A stretch of DNA of 64,000 nt from Myxococcales bacterium (GCA_023248635.1 JAHFED010000031.1:1-64000); one strand, 5' to 3'. Numbered from the stretch's first letter, positions 50,157 to 59,694 are shown. The notes: generated by a model from the sequence alone, not told the origin. Numbers and translations: made by a program.

Positions 50157-53100
50157 TCAGGGAGCGACGTCGAAGTCGCTGAACACCACCGGGAGCTCGA
50201 TGGCCCCGCGCGTGAGGCCAGCGCTGACCGACGACAAGAACCAGATGCCGGTCTCCAAGGGAGCCGCCGCCTGGAAGACGCCCGTGAAGCCAGCGGCGGT
50301 GCCGTCGACGTAGGTCATCGTGACGTCGGCGATCGGCACATCGTCGAAGCTGAGATCGAAGGGTCCGTCGATCACCACCCGACCATCGGCCAAGGCGACG
50401 GGGTCGTCGTCGTCGGTCTCGCCGGTGTTGTTGGGACCGGGCGTGCCGATGTCGAGATCGGTGGCCACCGGGCCGAGGGAGAGCGTGGCCTGCAGCGGCA
50501 CCAGGAAGGTGCGACCGGGCAGAATCTCCACGACGTAGGTGGTGTTGTTGGCGGTGGTCGTCTGGGCGGTGCCATCGTTCATGAGGTCGTCGACGGCGGT
50601 CTGCACCGACGCCAGCGTCAGGTACTCGTCCATCTGGCAGTTGAAGGTCACGGTGACCTGATCGCCGGCGACGAGGCGGCCGTCGTTGACGATGAAATTG
50701 TGGCTGATGGCCAAGGTCGGCGCCAGCACGTCCGTCGGGGGCATGGCCGCCGCGAGCTCTTCGGCAGGGACGCCGTTGTCGTCGATGATGCCAGCGATGT
50801 TGAGACTGAAGTCGATGGCGTCGCCGGTCGCGAGCGTGGCGAGATCGGGCATCGTCACCTTGAACGCCTGGTTGCCCGTCGCGACGACGTCGGCGCGCAC
50901 GATGGCCGTGCCCTCGGCGACGTCGTTGAAGGCGACGACGATGGCGTCCTTGGCGGCGTTGACCGAGGTGGCGTCAAGCGGCTCGCTGAAGTTGAAGGTG
51001 ACGGTGTCGTTGTCGTTGACGGCGTCGTCGGGGTCGCCTTCGAGGATGGAGTCACCGCAGTGCGTACCCACGCGAGCACCGACCACCGTCGCCAAGGTCG
51101 GCGCCAGATCGGGATCGAAGTTGACGTCGCTGACGGTGGGGTTTTGGTCTTCGAGGATGGACAGGCCGTTGTCGTCGAGCACGGTCTCGGCCAGCGCGCC
51201 GAAGGCGAAGGTCTCCGAGCCGTCGTCGATCTCGAACTCCTGGTTGCCGAGCAAGGTGTAGGTGAAGCGGTTGCCCGTCAGCCCGTCTTCGTCGGAGATC
51301 ACGATGTCGGCGGCGACGGTGCCGGCGACGAAGGTCCCGCGACGCACGCCTCCTTCGAGAGTGCCGGCAGCAATGCGCGCACCGAGCTCGGCGCGGGTGG
51401 TGACGGGGTCCATCTTCTTGGTGAACTGGAAGAGCAGGCTGTCGCCGACCTCGATGGTGTTGTCCTCACGCGGGGTCGCGCCCAGGACCACCTTGAGGGT
51501 GTCTTCTTCGACGAGGGCGGCGAAGTCGGCGGTGTCGGTGAGCTTGACCAGCGCAGGCTGGATAATGAACACCGCGCGGGTGGCCTTCGGCACCTGATCC
51601 TCGGCGATGATGATCCCGATGTCGGCGGCGGCGACCTTGTCGGTCACCTCGGCCAGCAGCGGGTCGGTCGTAAACGCGCCGAGGTTCAGCTCATCGTCGA
51701 CGACGAGGCTGTCGGGGGGCTCGCCCCCGGCCGCGGCTTTGAGCGTGTAGGTGAAGACGTTGTTGTCGATGGCCGTGTTGGTGGGGTCGTCGGAGGCCAA
51801 GAAGTTGGCGGCGACAGCATTGATGCGGTTTTCAGCGCCGTCGTCGAGGGCGTTGAGCATGCGTGCGAGATCGGTTTGCACCGTGAGGACCTGCATGTCC
51901 TCGCTGAAGGTCCAGACCAGCTTGTCGCCGGTGACGAGGCGGTTGTTGTCGTGGGCGCCACCGGTCAAACGCGCGGGGACCGCGTTCTTGAGGATGACCT
52001 GCATCGTGTCTTCAGCGGCCACATTGATGACGTTGAGGGTCGGCACCTGGATGTCGGTGATCAGGAAGTGGACTTCCTCTGTGCTGTTGGTGATGCCCTC
52101 GGCGCTGGTGAGGTCGTGGGGGAAGAGCACGAGGTCGAAGGCGCCGTCGAGGCCGTTGAGGTTCAGGTTGACCGGGGCGCCCTGGATTTTGACCTTGTAT
52201 TGGCCGACGTCTTCGAAGTCGACCTTGACGTCGGGGAAGACGCCGCTCTCTTCGAGCCGGAATTCAATGGCCTGCTCGGTGGATTCCTGGTCCATGGCGG
52301 TGGTGAAGCGCACCGCGAAGGTGTCGTTGACCGCAAAGATGCCGTCTTCGAGCACCGCACTCAGCTCGACGTCGCCGCCGTCGCTGTCGTCGATGGGGAT
52401 GAAGAGCTCACCCGCGGGCTCGGCCTGTGCCGCCAGCAGGGCGCCATCGTTGATCACCACTTCGATGAGCGCGTTGCCGTCGCCATTTTCGTCGCGCACG
52501 GTGAAGGGCGGCATCAGCAGCGAGGTGCCGACGTTGACGCCCTGGGCGTTGAAGTTGGCGTGGGGGAAGTCGTCGGCCAGCTCGTAGATGAACTGATATT
52601 CACGGCCCGGGTCGGTCTCGACGACGCGGAAGGCCTCGTCGATGCCGATGACGTCGTGGATCCAGTCCTCGAGAGCGTCCTTCGTCGTCAGCTGCATCGG
52701 CCGATCGAAGCGCAGGTTGAAGGACGCGTTGGTCGCCAGCAACCCATCGGGGTCGGTATCATTTTCGAGGTCGAGCTGGCGCAGCCCGTTGACGATGGTG
52801 AAGCACACGCCGTCTTCGCCTTCGCCGGCGGTATCGCAGCCGTCGTTGCCATCGACGGTGTCGAGAGCGACAGACGCGACCAGCTCGGGCGCTGAGCGGC
52901 GCGAAAACGAGAGCCGGATGGTCTGATCTTCCAGGTTGTTGTCGTTCACGCGGCCGGCGAAGTCGACCAGGACCTGGTCGTCGTCGTCGGTGCCGTTTTC
53001 GTCGAGGCCGGTGAGCGCGATGATCTCGGTCTCGCCGTTGCCGTCGGCGACCGCCACGGTTCCGCCGCCTTCGCCTTCGCCTTCGCCGCCACCGCCGTCG

Positions 53101-53366
53101 CCTTCGCCCTCACCGCCGTCGCCTTCGCCTTCACCGCCGCCGTCGCCTTCGCCCTCACCGCCGTCGCCTTCACCCTCCCCTTCGTCGCCTTCGCCTTCGC
53201 CTTCGCCCTCGCCTTCGCCTTCGCCCACGGCGTCACCGGGGTCGCCCTTGTCGCCCTTGTCGCCCTTGTCGCCCTTGTCGCCCTTTTCTCCGGGCGGGCA
53301 GCCGAGCAGCAGGAATACGCAGGAAAACAGCGCGGTTCCAAAGGCAGGTCCCAATCTCAATTTCAT
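50157..53366 (-). CDS. very large lipoprotein with collagen-like and Gly-Glu stalk and Ig-like repeats
   Basis: Predicted 1069-aa lipoprotein. Signal MKLRLGPAFGTALFSCVFLLLGC, lipobox Cys23. Residues about 26-47 are collagen-like (GEKGDKGDKGDKGDKGD), then about 50-105 are Gly-Glu/Gly-Asp repeats, a long flexible stalk. The rest contains several bacterial Ig-like units (for example AVNDTFAVRFTTAMDQESTE and VNDNDTVTFNFSEPLDATS), with an Asp-rich composition that may bind calcium. AGGAG lies 6 nt before the ATG. It is a candidate surface or adhesion protein. The function is not shown by the sequence. Confidence 0.8.
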   Translation of the reverse strand: MKLRLGPAFGTALFSCVFLLLGCPPGEKGDKGDKGDKGDKGDPGDAVGEGEGEGEGEGEGDEGEGEGDGGEGEGDGGGEGEGDGGEGEGDGGGGEGEGEGGGTVAVADGNGETEIIALTGLDENGTDDDDQVLVDFAGRVNDNNLEDQTIRLSFSRRSAPELVASVALDTVDGNDGCDTAGEGEDGVCFTIVNGLRQLDLENDTDPDGLLATNASFNLRFDRPMQLTTKDALEDWIHDVIGIDEAFRVVETDPGREYQFIYELADDFPHANFNAQGVNVGTSLLMPPFTVRDENGDGNALIEVVINDGALLAAQAEPAGELFIPIDDSDGGDVELSAVLEDGIFAVNDTFAVRFTTAMDQESTEQAIEFRLEESGVFPDVKVDFEDVGQYKVKIQGAPVNLNLNGLDGAFDLVLFPHDLTSAEGITNSTEEVHFLITDIQVPTLNVINVAAEDTMQVILKNAVPARLTGGAHDNNRLVTGDKLVWTFSEDMQVLTVQTDLARMLNALDDGAENRINAVAANFLASDDPTNTAIDNNVFTYTLKAAAGGEPPDSLVVDDELNLGAFTTDPLLAEVTDKVAAADIGIIIAEDQVPKATRAVFIIQPALVKLTDTADFAALVEEDTLKVVLGATPREDNTIEVGDSLLFQFTKKMDPVTTRAELGARIAAGTLEGGVRRGTFVAGTVAADIVISDEDGLTGNRFTYTLLGNQEFEIDDGSETFAFGALAETVLDDNGLSILEDQNPTVSDVNFDPDLAPTLATVVGARVGTHCGDSILEGDPDDAVNDNDTVTFNFSEPLDATSVNAAKDAIVVAFNDVAEGTAIVRADVVATGNQAFKVTMPDLATLATGDAIDFSLNIAGIIDDNGVPAEELAAAMPPTDVLAPTLAISHNFIVNDGRLVAGDQVTVTFNCQMDEYLTLASVQTAVDDLMNDGTAQTTTANNTTYVVEILPGRTFLVPLQATLSLGPVATDLDIGTPGPNNTGETDDDDPVALADGRVVIDGPFDLSFDDVPIADVTMTYVDGTAAGFTGVFQAAAPLETGIWFLSSVSAGLTRGAIELPVVFSDFDVAP
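53056..53285 (-). repeat. low-complexity tract encoding GDK and Gly-Glu repeats
   Basis: The DNA is a run of GCCCTTGTC (GDK) units at about 53228-53285 followed by GCCTTCGCC/GCCCTC units. It is a slippage-prone tract inside the stalk region of the large lipoprotein. Confidence 0.8.
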
Positions 53367-53553
53367 TGATCATCTCCTGGCGAGGCGGTCGAGTGCAGCG
53401 GACGAGGGGGAGCATCGTCGAAGCAGAGGATCTGGGGCAAGGCGCCCGCGCGGGTGACTTGACGTCCCGCACACAGCGCATCCCAATGCTCGGAGTGCCT
53501 GGCCGGCTGGTGCCCCAGGTCGGGCGCCCTGGCGTGGCAGAGCGCGCTGACCG

Positions 53554-55011
53554 TTACTCGAGCCGGTAGTTGGGCGCTTCGCGGGTGATGATGACGTCGT
53601 GCACGTGGGCTTCACGCAGCCCTGACGACGTCACCTTCACGAAGTTGGCCTTGGTGCGCAGCTCGGGGAGGTTCTTTGCCCCCAGGTAGCCCATGCCCGA
53701 GCGCACCCCGCCGGTGAGCTGGTAGAGGTTCGCCGACATCGACCCCCGTGCGGGCACCCGACCTTCGATGCCCTCGGGCACGAGCTTGTTGGCGTCTTTG
53801 ACGTCGGACTGGCCGTAGCGGTCCTTGCTGCCCTGCTCCATGGCGCTCATGGAGCCCATGCCCCGGTACACCTTGAAGGTGCGGCCTTGAAACAAGACGA
53901 GCTCACCCGGGCTCTCATCGGTGCCGGCAAAGAGGGACCCGATCATGACGGCGTCAGCACCCGCTGCCAGGGCTTTGACGCAATCGCCGGAGTACTTCAC
54001 GCCGCCGTCGGCAATGGTGGTGGCACCGCGGGCCCGGGCCGCCGTCGACACGTCCATCACCGCGGTGACCTGGGGAACGCCGACGCCGGCGACGATGCGG
54101 GTGGTGCAGATGGAGCCCGGACCAATGCCGGCCTTCACACAGTCGGCACCAGCGTCGATGAGCGCGTTGGCGGCGTCGGCGGTCGCGATGTTGCCACCGA
54201 CCAAGCAGACATCCTTGAACCAGCGGCGCAGCGCGGCGACGGCGTCGATGACCCCCTTGCTGTGCCCATGGGCGGTGTCGACCACGAGCACATCGACGCC
54301 GGCGTCGACGAGGGCGTGAGCGCGCACCTCGAGATCGCGTCCCGGACCGACGGCGGCAGCACACAGCAGGCGACCGCGGGAGTCGCGGGCGGCGTTGGGA
54401 AAGTCCTTTGCCTTGAGCAGATCTTTGACGGTGATGAGCCCGAGCAGACGGCGATCGTCGTCGACAACCAGCAATTTCTCGACACGCCGTTGCACCATCA
54501 GCGCCATGGCATCGTCGCGACCGACGCCTTCGCCAGCGCTCACGAGGTTGCGGGTCATGACTTCGCCGATGGGGGTCGAAGGCACCGCCGCCCGCAGATC
54601 GCGCTTGGTCAAGATGCCCTGCACGCGCCCAGCATCGTCGACGACGGGAAAGCCGGAGACGCCGAAGGCCGCCATCTTGTCGAAGGCTTCTTTGGCGAGG
54701 GCGTTGATGTTGAGGGTGACCGGATTGCGGACGACGCCGGCCTCATACTTTTTGACCTTGGCCACCATGGCCGCTTGGGCGTCGGGGGTGAGGTTCTTGT
54801 GCACGACGCCGACGCCGCCGCTCTGGGCCATGGCGATGGCGGTGGCCGACTCCGTGACGGTGTCCATCGCCGCCGACAAGAAGGGGATCGACAAAGACAC
54901 ACCGCGGCCGAGGTGGGTGCGCGTGTCGACCTCGGACGGCAGCACGTCGCTCTCAGCGGGGACCAGGGAGACGTCGTCGAAGGTCAGGGCTTCGCGGATG
55001 GTGGCGGTCAT
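53554..55011 (-). CDS. guaB: inosine-5-monophosphate dehydrogenase
   Basis: Predicted 485-aa GuaB, which oxidises IMP to XMP with NAD in guanine synthesis. A CBS pair interrupts the barrel at about 95-205 (for example GEVMTRNLVSAGEGVGRDDA). The catalytic loop is GIGPGSICTTRIVAGVG with Cys near residue 302, and the flap region is GMGSMSAMEQGSKDRY. ATG at 55011 is preceded by AAAGGA 9 nt upstream. No guaA follows in this window. Confidence 0.95.
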   Translation of the reverse strand: MTATIREALTFDDVSLVPAESDVLPSEVDTRTHLGRGVSLSIPFLSAAMDTVTESATAIAMAQSGGVGVVHKNLTPDAQAAMVAKVKKYEAGVVRNPVTLNINALAKEAFDKMAAFGVSGFPVVDDAGRVQGILTKRDLRAAVPSTPIGEVMTRNLVSAGEGVGRDDAMALMVQRRVEKLLVVDDDRRLLGLITVKDLLKAKDFPNAARDSRGRLLCAAAVGPGRDLEVRAHALVDAGVDVLVVDTAHGHSKGVIDAVAALRRWFKDVCLVGGNIATADAANALIDAGADCVKAGIGPGSICTTRIVAGVGVPQVTAVMDVSTAARARGATTIADGGVKYSGDCVKALAAGADAVMIGSLFAGTDESPGELVLFQGRTFKVYRGMGSMSAMEQGSKDRYGQSDVKDANKLVPEGIEGRVPARGSMSANLYQLTGGVRSGMGYLGAKNLPELRTKANFVKVTSSGLREAHVHDVIITREAPNYRLE

Positions 55012-55207
55012 CGGCTTGGGTCCTTTGCTGAAGCTGCGCGTGCTGCGCTGAACAAACTGCGGCCAACAAAGCGCGCCCGAAGGGCGCGATCCGAGAGCCC
55101 ATCTCACAGCCCCTCCCCTCGCGATGCTCACCGACGTCGCCGATGCGAAGGGCCGGTTCTTCGCGCCCAGCGCTCAATCTGAGCTCCGGGGTCATGAGAT
55201 GCGCCGT

Positions 55208-55358
55208 CTAGCAGGCTGCTGAAAAACGAAGTCTTGAGGCAGACGCGTCCTTGGGAGGGAGGCTCGTCGAGGCTTCGCCTCGACGAGGGAGGGTCTGGGA
55301 CAGACCCTCCGGAAGTACAGCAGGGTGCGAAAAACGGAGTTTTTCCGCACGCTGCTAG
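55208..55358. mobile_element. 151-bp MITE-like element with inverted ends
   Basis: The left end CTAGCAGGCTGCTGAAAAAC (55208-55227) pairs with the inverted right end CTAGCAGCGTGCGGAAAAAC. Both termini lie in CTAG, which may be a target duplication. Inside are hairpins with CTCGTCGAGG/CCTCGACGAG and GAGGGTCTG/CAGACCCTC arms. No reading frame of useful length is inside. Its right CTAG at 55355 supplies the TAG stop of the neighbouring minus-strand gene. It occupies part of the 343-bp gap 55012-55354. The remaining ~195 bp is the guaB upstream region with no other clear feature. Confidence 0.65.
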
Positions 55359-56479
55359 CCTTTCTTGCCCTTTTTCTTGGGCTCTTCCTTGGGAGGCTCG
55401 GGAGCAACGATCACCGGTGGCGGCGGAGGAGGCAGCGCCAGCAGGTCGCCCATCGCAGCCGACAACAGCGCCGTCGTCGTTGCGTAAGCGCTCAGGCGCG
55501 GGGCAATGAGCGCGAGGGCGGCCTGGGCTTCGGGGTCTTTGTCGACGGGGCCACAGGAGAGCGCGCGCTTGCGGATCTCGCGACTGACGCTGCAGGCGAG
55601 CAGGGTGCGGGCATAGCCTTTGTCGTCGACGACGGCCTTTTGCACCGGTTCAGCGAGCTTCGCGAAACCCTCGATCAACGTGCCCGCAGCCACGACCTTG
55701 GCCGTCTCACCAGCCACCAAAGTCTTGGCGTAGGCCAGCACCGCAGCGTCGATGATGGCCTCGTCGTCGGCGGGCCCGCGCGAAGGCCCGCTGATGATGC
55801 CGGCGGTGCCGCCGGCGGCATCGGGCACCTGGAGCACGAACAGACTGCCAGCGGCGTCGAGGTCGTTGAGCACCACGGCCACCCGACCAGACACCGTGGC
55901 AGCGTCGTCGAGGAGGGCGTCGGAGGTGTCTCCCAGGCGCACCAGCTTGGTGGTGGCTTTGACGGCGGCGTCGAGGCCGGGGAGCAGGCGTTTTTGCGTG
56001 GCCCGGGCTTCTTCGTTGGCGTTGCGCAGCAGGGCGGAGCCGCCCTCTTCATTGAACCATTCGCGGATGGGGGCCGCGAGGGCTTTGGCCAAGGGCGACG
56101 TCGCTGCCTTGTCGTCGAAGCGGGGGGCGGGGCCGAGCTCCAAGACGGCGGCGGCGTACTCTTGCGCCGATACTGGGAATTTCTCGATCAGCTTGATCAG
56201 CTCGGGCGACGTCGACCGGCCGATGTTCTGGCGGAGCTTCTCGCGGGTGGGCGAGAACTTGGGCCGTTGCAGCGGCAGGGGTCCAAGAATGGATTCGACG
56301 TCGTAGCCGGCGCCGTTCAAGATCGCATAGAGGGCAAAGAGCCGGGGCTCGACGCCGAGCTCGACGCCGTCTTCGGTGAAGACGCTGGCGCTCGACCATT
56401 GGGCGTGGGCCGGCACCGCGGGAACGACGGCGGCCAGGATCAAGCAGACGTAGGCAAAGGGACGCAGGGGCGGACGCAT
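55355..56479 (-). CDS. exported hypothetical protein, unrecognised
   Basis: Predicted 374-aa secreted protein with signal ending near AVPAHAQW (about 20-28). The mature body is helical and Ala-rich, with repeated short motifs and a Pro/Lys tail (PPPPPPVIVAPEPPKEEPKKKGKKG). The stop codon TAG is the outer end of the MITE-like element. Cys are few (LLACSVSREI, ALSCGP). No family recognised. Confidence 0.6.
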   Translation of the reverse strand: MRPPLRPFAYVCLILAAVVPAVPAHAQWSSASVFTEDGVELGVEPRLFALYAILNGAGYDVESILGPLPLQRPKFSPTREKLRQNIGRSTSPELIKLIEKFPVSAQEYAAAVLELGPAPRFDDKAATSPLAKALAAPIREWFNEEGGSALLRNANEEARATQKRLLPGLDAAVKATTKLVRLGDTSDALLDDAATVSGRVAVVLNDLDAAGSLFVLQVPDAAGGTAGIISGPSRGPADDEAIIDAAVLAYAKTLVAGETAKVVAAGTLIEGFAKLAEPVQKAVVDDKGYARTLLACSVSREIRKRALSCGPVDKDPEAQAALALIAPRLSAYATTTALLSAAMGDLLALPPPPPPVIVAPEPPKEEPKKKGKKG

Positions 56480-56635
56480 CAGGACTCCAGGCTCGACGAC
56501 GACAGGCCGCGTTTGGGCGTGGGCAAACCAGGAACACTCGTGCGTGCCGACAGGGTTGTGGCGGCAGCACCCCTCAGCTCGGGCGTAGCAGGCGCCGTCT
56601 TGCGTTCAAGGGGGCCTTTTGGGAACGAGGGTTCC

Positions 56636-57229
56636 ATGAACTACCGAGCGCTCCCCGCCGTGATCGCGCTCTGCGTGGCCTGCGGCGTCCCGCCGCCAGA
56701 TCGCCTCGAGATCGAACCACCACTGCCGATCAAATCCGCCGAGCTCGGCCAAACCGTGTCGCTCCAGGCACACGCCTTCCGCGGCATCGTGGCCCACGAC
56801 GAAGGCAAGGCTCCGCTCGTCGTCACTTGGACCTCCAGCGATCCCGCGGTGGCCACAGTCGACGCGGGGGGCAAGGTCACTGTCGCCGGCAGCGGCAAGG
56901 CCAAGATTCAGGCCTCGGTCCCGGGCAGAAACAACCAGGCCGTCACCGCCGACGTCGACGTCAACAATCTCATCGTGCAGACGGTGACGGCGACGGGCGA
57001 CTTTCCCAAGCGCTTCCGGCTCAACAGCAAACCGGTGCCGCTCACCATCGTCGTGAAAGACGAGAAGGGCGGCGTCGTCGAGAAGCCAAAGCTGCGCATG
57101 CACGCCAATGACTACTGCGTCGAAGTGACGCCCGATGGTGTGGTCTATCCGTTGGCGGTCGGGTCGTGCTCCGTCATCGTTGAGGCGGGGAGCAAAGCTG
57201 CTCAGATCGATCTCGACGTGAAGGAATGA
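56636..57229 (+). CDS. exported protein with bacterial Ig-like (Big_2) domain
   Basis: Predicted 197-aa protein. The signal ends in LCVACGVPP, which may act as a lipobox Cys. The mature part has VVTWTSSDPAVATVDAGGKV, the Big_2 pattern, followed by an additional beta-rich region with two Cys (DYCVEV and VGSCSV). Such domains are found in adhesins. ATG at 56636 follows a long non-conserved reading frame, so the shorter form was preferred. Confidence 0.75.
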   Translation: MNYRALPAVIALCVACGVPPPDRLEIEPPLPIKSAELGQTVSLQAHAFRGIVAHDEGKAPLVVTWTSSDPAVATVDAGGKVTVAGSGKAKIQASVPGRNNQAVTADVDVNNLIVQTVTATGDFPKRFRLNSKPVPLTIVVKDEKGGVVEKPKLRMHANDYCVEVTPDGVVYPLAVGSCSVIVEAGSKAAQIDLDVKE

Positions 57230-57269
57230 TTTTTCGATCTTGCAGCTGAAGTTCGCTTGCGCTGACAAC

Positions 57270-57545
57270 GCGCTCCGCGCCGAGGAGAACGCGCTTCGCG
57301 CGGGAACGCGCTTCGCGCGGAGAACACGCTTCGCGCGGAGAACGCGCTTCGCGCCAAGACGCCTTCGGCGAAGAACGCCTCCGGCGGGGCCAAAGGGGTT
57401 ACCTGGTGGTGGCGAAGCGCTCCAGGGCAAACCCCTTTGGAATCCCTGCCCTTGGGTGATCGCGTCCCTTGAGCAGTTGCCCCCGAAGGCTGTCTTGGTT
57501 CGGGCCGCCTCGTGGCAAGTGCTCAAGGGAACGACGTCTTCGATT
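57270..57545 (-). repeat. degraded inverted copy of family C (copy 4) with GCGCGAAGCGCG repeats
   Basis: About 57300-57545 shows the reverse complement of family C motifs (for example AGGGCAAACCCCTTTGGAATCC corresponds to parts of the C consensus). At 57270-57370, tandem ~18-bp units of GAGAACGCGCTTCGCGCG occur. Similarity is clear but degraded. It lies in the 690-bp gap between convergent genes at 57229 and 57920. Confidence 0.55.
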
Positions 57546-57659
57546 GCCCATCGTTTTGCGTTTGGGGGAGGAGCGGCTTGGTTGAGCGCTGACGACGTCA
57601 ATCCGAGGATTCCACGCAATCAGCGAGGTGCGCCGCGACCATCGAGGCGCTCCAGGCAA

Positions 57660-57905
57660 AGACACAAAGCACGCCGCAGCCATCGAAGTGCTCGTTGCCC
57701 TCGAGCTCTGCCGGCGCCGAGGCCTTCAACCTCCTGGCGCCGTGCATCAACGACGACGTCCCGAGCGCCGGCAACAGCTCGAGGGAACGCGCCTACACAA
57801 GGGGCAGGGGTCCAGGGGGGTTGCCCTGGACCCCCTTGGCCCGGCCGGAGGCCTTCTTCGCCGAAGGCGTGCCCACGCGAAGCGTTCTCCGCGCGAAGCG
57901 CGTTG
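57660..57905 (+). repeat. dispersed stem-rich element, family C copy 2
   Basis: About 245 bp in the same orientation as copies 1 and 3. The CTCGAGCTCTGCCGGCGCC arm pairs with GCCGGCAACAGCTCGAGG around a different ~45-nt loop. It is followed by CCAGGGGGGTTGCCCTGG hairpin sequence and a GCGCGAAGCGCG end. It ends about 15 bp before the stop of the next minus-strand gene. Confidence 0.8.
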
Positions 57906-57919
57906 TTCCTTTGGGAGAT

Positions 57920-58354
57920 CTACGTGGGCTTGGGCAAGCCATTCACAAGACCAGACAAGCGCAAAACGGACGCGAGATCTTTCTCGATCGACGCCGACAT
58001 CGAACGCCCACCCGCAGTGTGACAGCCAAAGCTGACGTCGACGGCGCGGGGCCCCTTGGTGGTGCTGAACAACACGGCATGGGTCGGAAGGTTCGAGCAG
58101 GGACGACGGGGTGCCGTGGCCAGGGCATTGACGAGAGCGAGGGTGTGGCTGCGGTCGAGGCCCTTGAGCTCGAAGCGACGGCCATGTCCACAGGCCTGAC
58201 CCTTGGCGTCGACGGCGGAGCGGCAGGTGCCGTCGCCAGGGACGTTGAGCTCGACGACGACGGCGCTTTGCACGGTGGCACCATCGACGGGCAAGGCGTC
58301 GCTGGCAGAAAAGACCGAGGCCAGGGCGGCGGCCGCGAAGAAAGAAGCGTGCAT
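57920..58354 (-). CDS. small exported protein with four Cys, unrecognised
   Basis: Predicted 144-aa secreted protein with signal MHASFFAAAALASVFSASDA. The mature part has TVQSAVVVELNVPGDGTCRS, and Cys at about TCRS, QACGHG, PCSN and GCHTAG that could form two disulfides. The C-terminal part (VLFSTTKGPRAVDVSFG) looks like a beta strand pair. No family recognised. Confidence 0.6.
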   Translation of the reverse strand: MHASFFAAAALASVFSASDALPVDGATVQSAVVVELNVPGDGTCRSAVDAKGQACGHGRRFELKGLDRSHTLALVNALATAPRRPCSNLPTHAVLFSTTKGPRAVDVSFGCHTAGGRSMSASIEKDLASVLRLSGLVNGLPKPT

Positions 58355-58491
58355 GCAGGGCTCTTCGACGACGCAATCGCGGCGCGCAAGGGCACAGAGG
58401 TGCGGCACATGACATGAATCACGGGCCCTGCGCATCCACCCAGCGTCGGTGCAAACAGCCGCCGGCCTCCAGGACCGGCGGCGCGCGTTGC

Positions 58492-59046
58492 TCAGCGACG
58501 TTGTTCGCCGCCGTTGCCCCGCTTCTCTTTGTCTTTGTTCGTGCCAATCTGATCGGGCTGCTTCTGCGTCGTCGAAATCTGGACCTTGCGCGGCTGGACG
58601 TCTGGCCGCTTGGGAATCGTCAGCTCGAGGACGCCGTCGAGCATCGACGCTTTGACGTCGTCGACGTTGGCGCCTTCGGGCAGGGTCACTGTGCGCATGA
58701 AGGTGCCGTAGTTCCGTTCGAGGGCATGCCAGGTCTCGCCCTCGCGGCGTTCTTCGCTTTCGCGACGGCCGCTGATGGTGAGGCGGTTGCCGGTGACGGA
58801 GACGTCGATGTCGCTGGCCTTCACCCCCGGGAGATCGGCGCGCAGGTGATAGCCCTCGGCGGTCTCTTTGAGGTCGAAAGCGGGCTGGAACATCAGCTCG
58901 CCGCCGCGCATGCCGCCGACTTCGATCTCGCCGAGCGGATCGAAGCTCTGCATCAACTCCCACATGGTGCGCAGGGGTTCGAACGACGACGACGGCAGGA
59001 GGGATTCACGGCGCTGTGAACGGCGGATCGGCAGCAGGCTGGTCAT
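58492..59046 (-). CDS. Hsp20-family small heat-shock protein
   Basis: Predicted 184-aa alpha-crystallin domain chaperone. The domain spans about 55-155 with [40 protein letters not shown] and [13 protein letters not shown] (the L-D-G-V-L motif). The N-terminal arm and a charged, disordered C-terminus follow the family pattern. No CIRCE element was seen in the 328-bp gap (59047-59374) shared with divergent rpmG; no other feature was found there. Confidence 0.9.
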   Translation of the reverse strand: MTSLLPIRRSQRRESLLPSSSFEPLRTMWELMQSFDPLGEIEVGGMRGGELMFQPAFDLKETAEGYHLRADLPGVKASDIDVSVTGNRLTISGRRESEERREGETWHALERNYGTFMRTVTLPEGANVDDVKASMLDGVLELTIPKRPDVQPRKVQISTTQKQPDQIGTNKDKEKRGNGGEQRR

Positions 59047-59374
59047 GGAGACTCCTCGTTGTTGGCTCGGTGCGAGCGCGGGCCGTCTTTGCAGCGCCTG
59101 TGCCTTCGCTGCTGGGGATTCCTGGGTCACGCCGACGTCGTCATGCCCCCAGCGACGGGCCCAAGGGCGCCACACCTGTGGCGAGGCTGCTCTTGCAGGG
59201 CAGCCACACGGAGGGACTCCCGATCAGGAGGGCACAGATCAGGCGATCAGCAGACCGCGATCGCCAACGTCGCTGGAGAACGGCCGACGATCTCCCTTGA
59301 GCGCTCCGTCGGCGTCGGCTATCGAGGTCCGGTCCCGTCAGCCGCGAGGCTGTGAATCTTCTTCGGAGCGTTCC

Positions 59375-59542
59375 ATGGCGAAGAGCAACCGTGAGCTCAT
59401 CAAGCTCGAGTCCACTGCCGGCACCGGCTTTTTCTACGTGACCAGCAAGAACCGCAAGACGGCCAAAGAGAAGCTCGTCAAAAAGAAGTACGACCCGGTC
59501 GTGCGCAAGCACGTCGAATTCAAAGAGACCAAGATCAAGTGA
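59375..59542 (+). CDS. rpmG: 50S ribosomal protein bL33
   Basis: Predicted 55-aa ribosomal protein. It has [37 protein letters not shown] and [14 protein letters not shown], the bL33 pattern. The form lacks the C-x-x-C pairs of zinc-containing L33. A strong intrinsic terminator follows. No tRNA genes are next to it. Confidence 0.95.
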   Translation: MAKSNRELIKLESTAGTGFFYVTSKNRKTAKEKLVKKKYDPVVRKHVEFKETKIK

Positions 59543-59566
59543 CCGCGATCGTCCTCTGACGACGTC

Positions 59567-59606
59567 GAAAAGCGGGCCAACGGCCCGCTTTTTCTTTTTT
59601 CTTTTT
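59567..59606 (+). terminator. intrinsic terminator after rpmG
   Basis: Stem AGCGGGCC (59571-59578) with GGCCCGCT (59582-59589) around loop AAC, followed by a long T-rich tract. It is a textbook terminator 25 bp after the stop. Confidence 0.95.
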
Positions 59607-59613
59607 GCAAGTC

Positions 59614-59660
59614 GTGCCGTTCAAGACGTGCCAGCGTCTTGAACGGCAGAACTTCAAGTT
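59614..59660 (+). repeat. family A palindrome, single copy with extended 14-bp stem
   Basis: TGCCGTTCAAGACG-tgccag-CGTCTTGAACGGCA is a perfect 14-bp stem. Its core matches the 11.2-kb array. It follows the rpmG terminator in the same orientation. Confidence 0.9.
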
Positions 59661-59694
59661 CGCGCATATTTTACCCAGCAACGCTGAAAAAGAC

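Noticed and set aside
49758-52895. 1045-aa plus-strand open frame
   Set aside because: It lies antisense to the large lipoprotein gene, whose signal peptide, lipobox and terminator fit the minus strand. The plus frame is a shadow of Asp/Val-rich codons.
59047-59374. CIRCE or other heat-shock operator near hsp20
   Set aside because: No TTAGCACTC/GAGTGCTAA pair was found in the gap.
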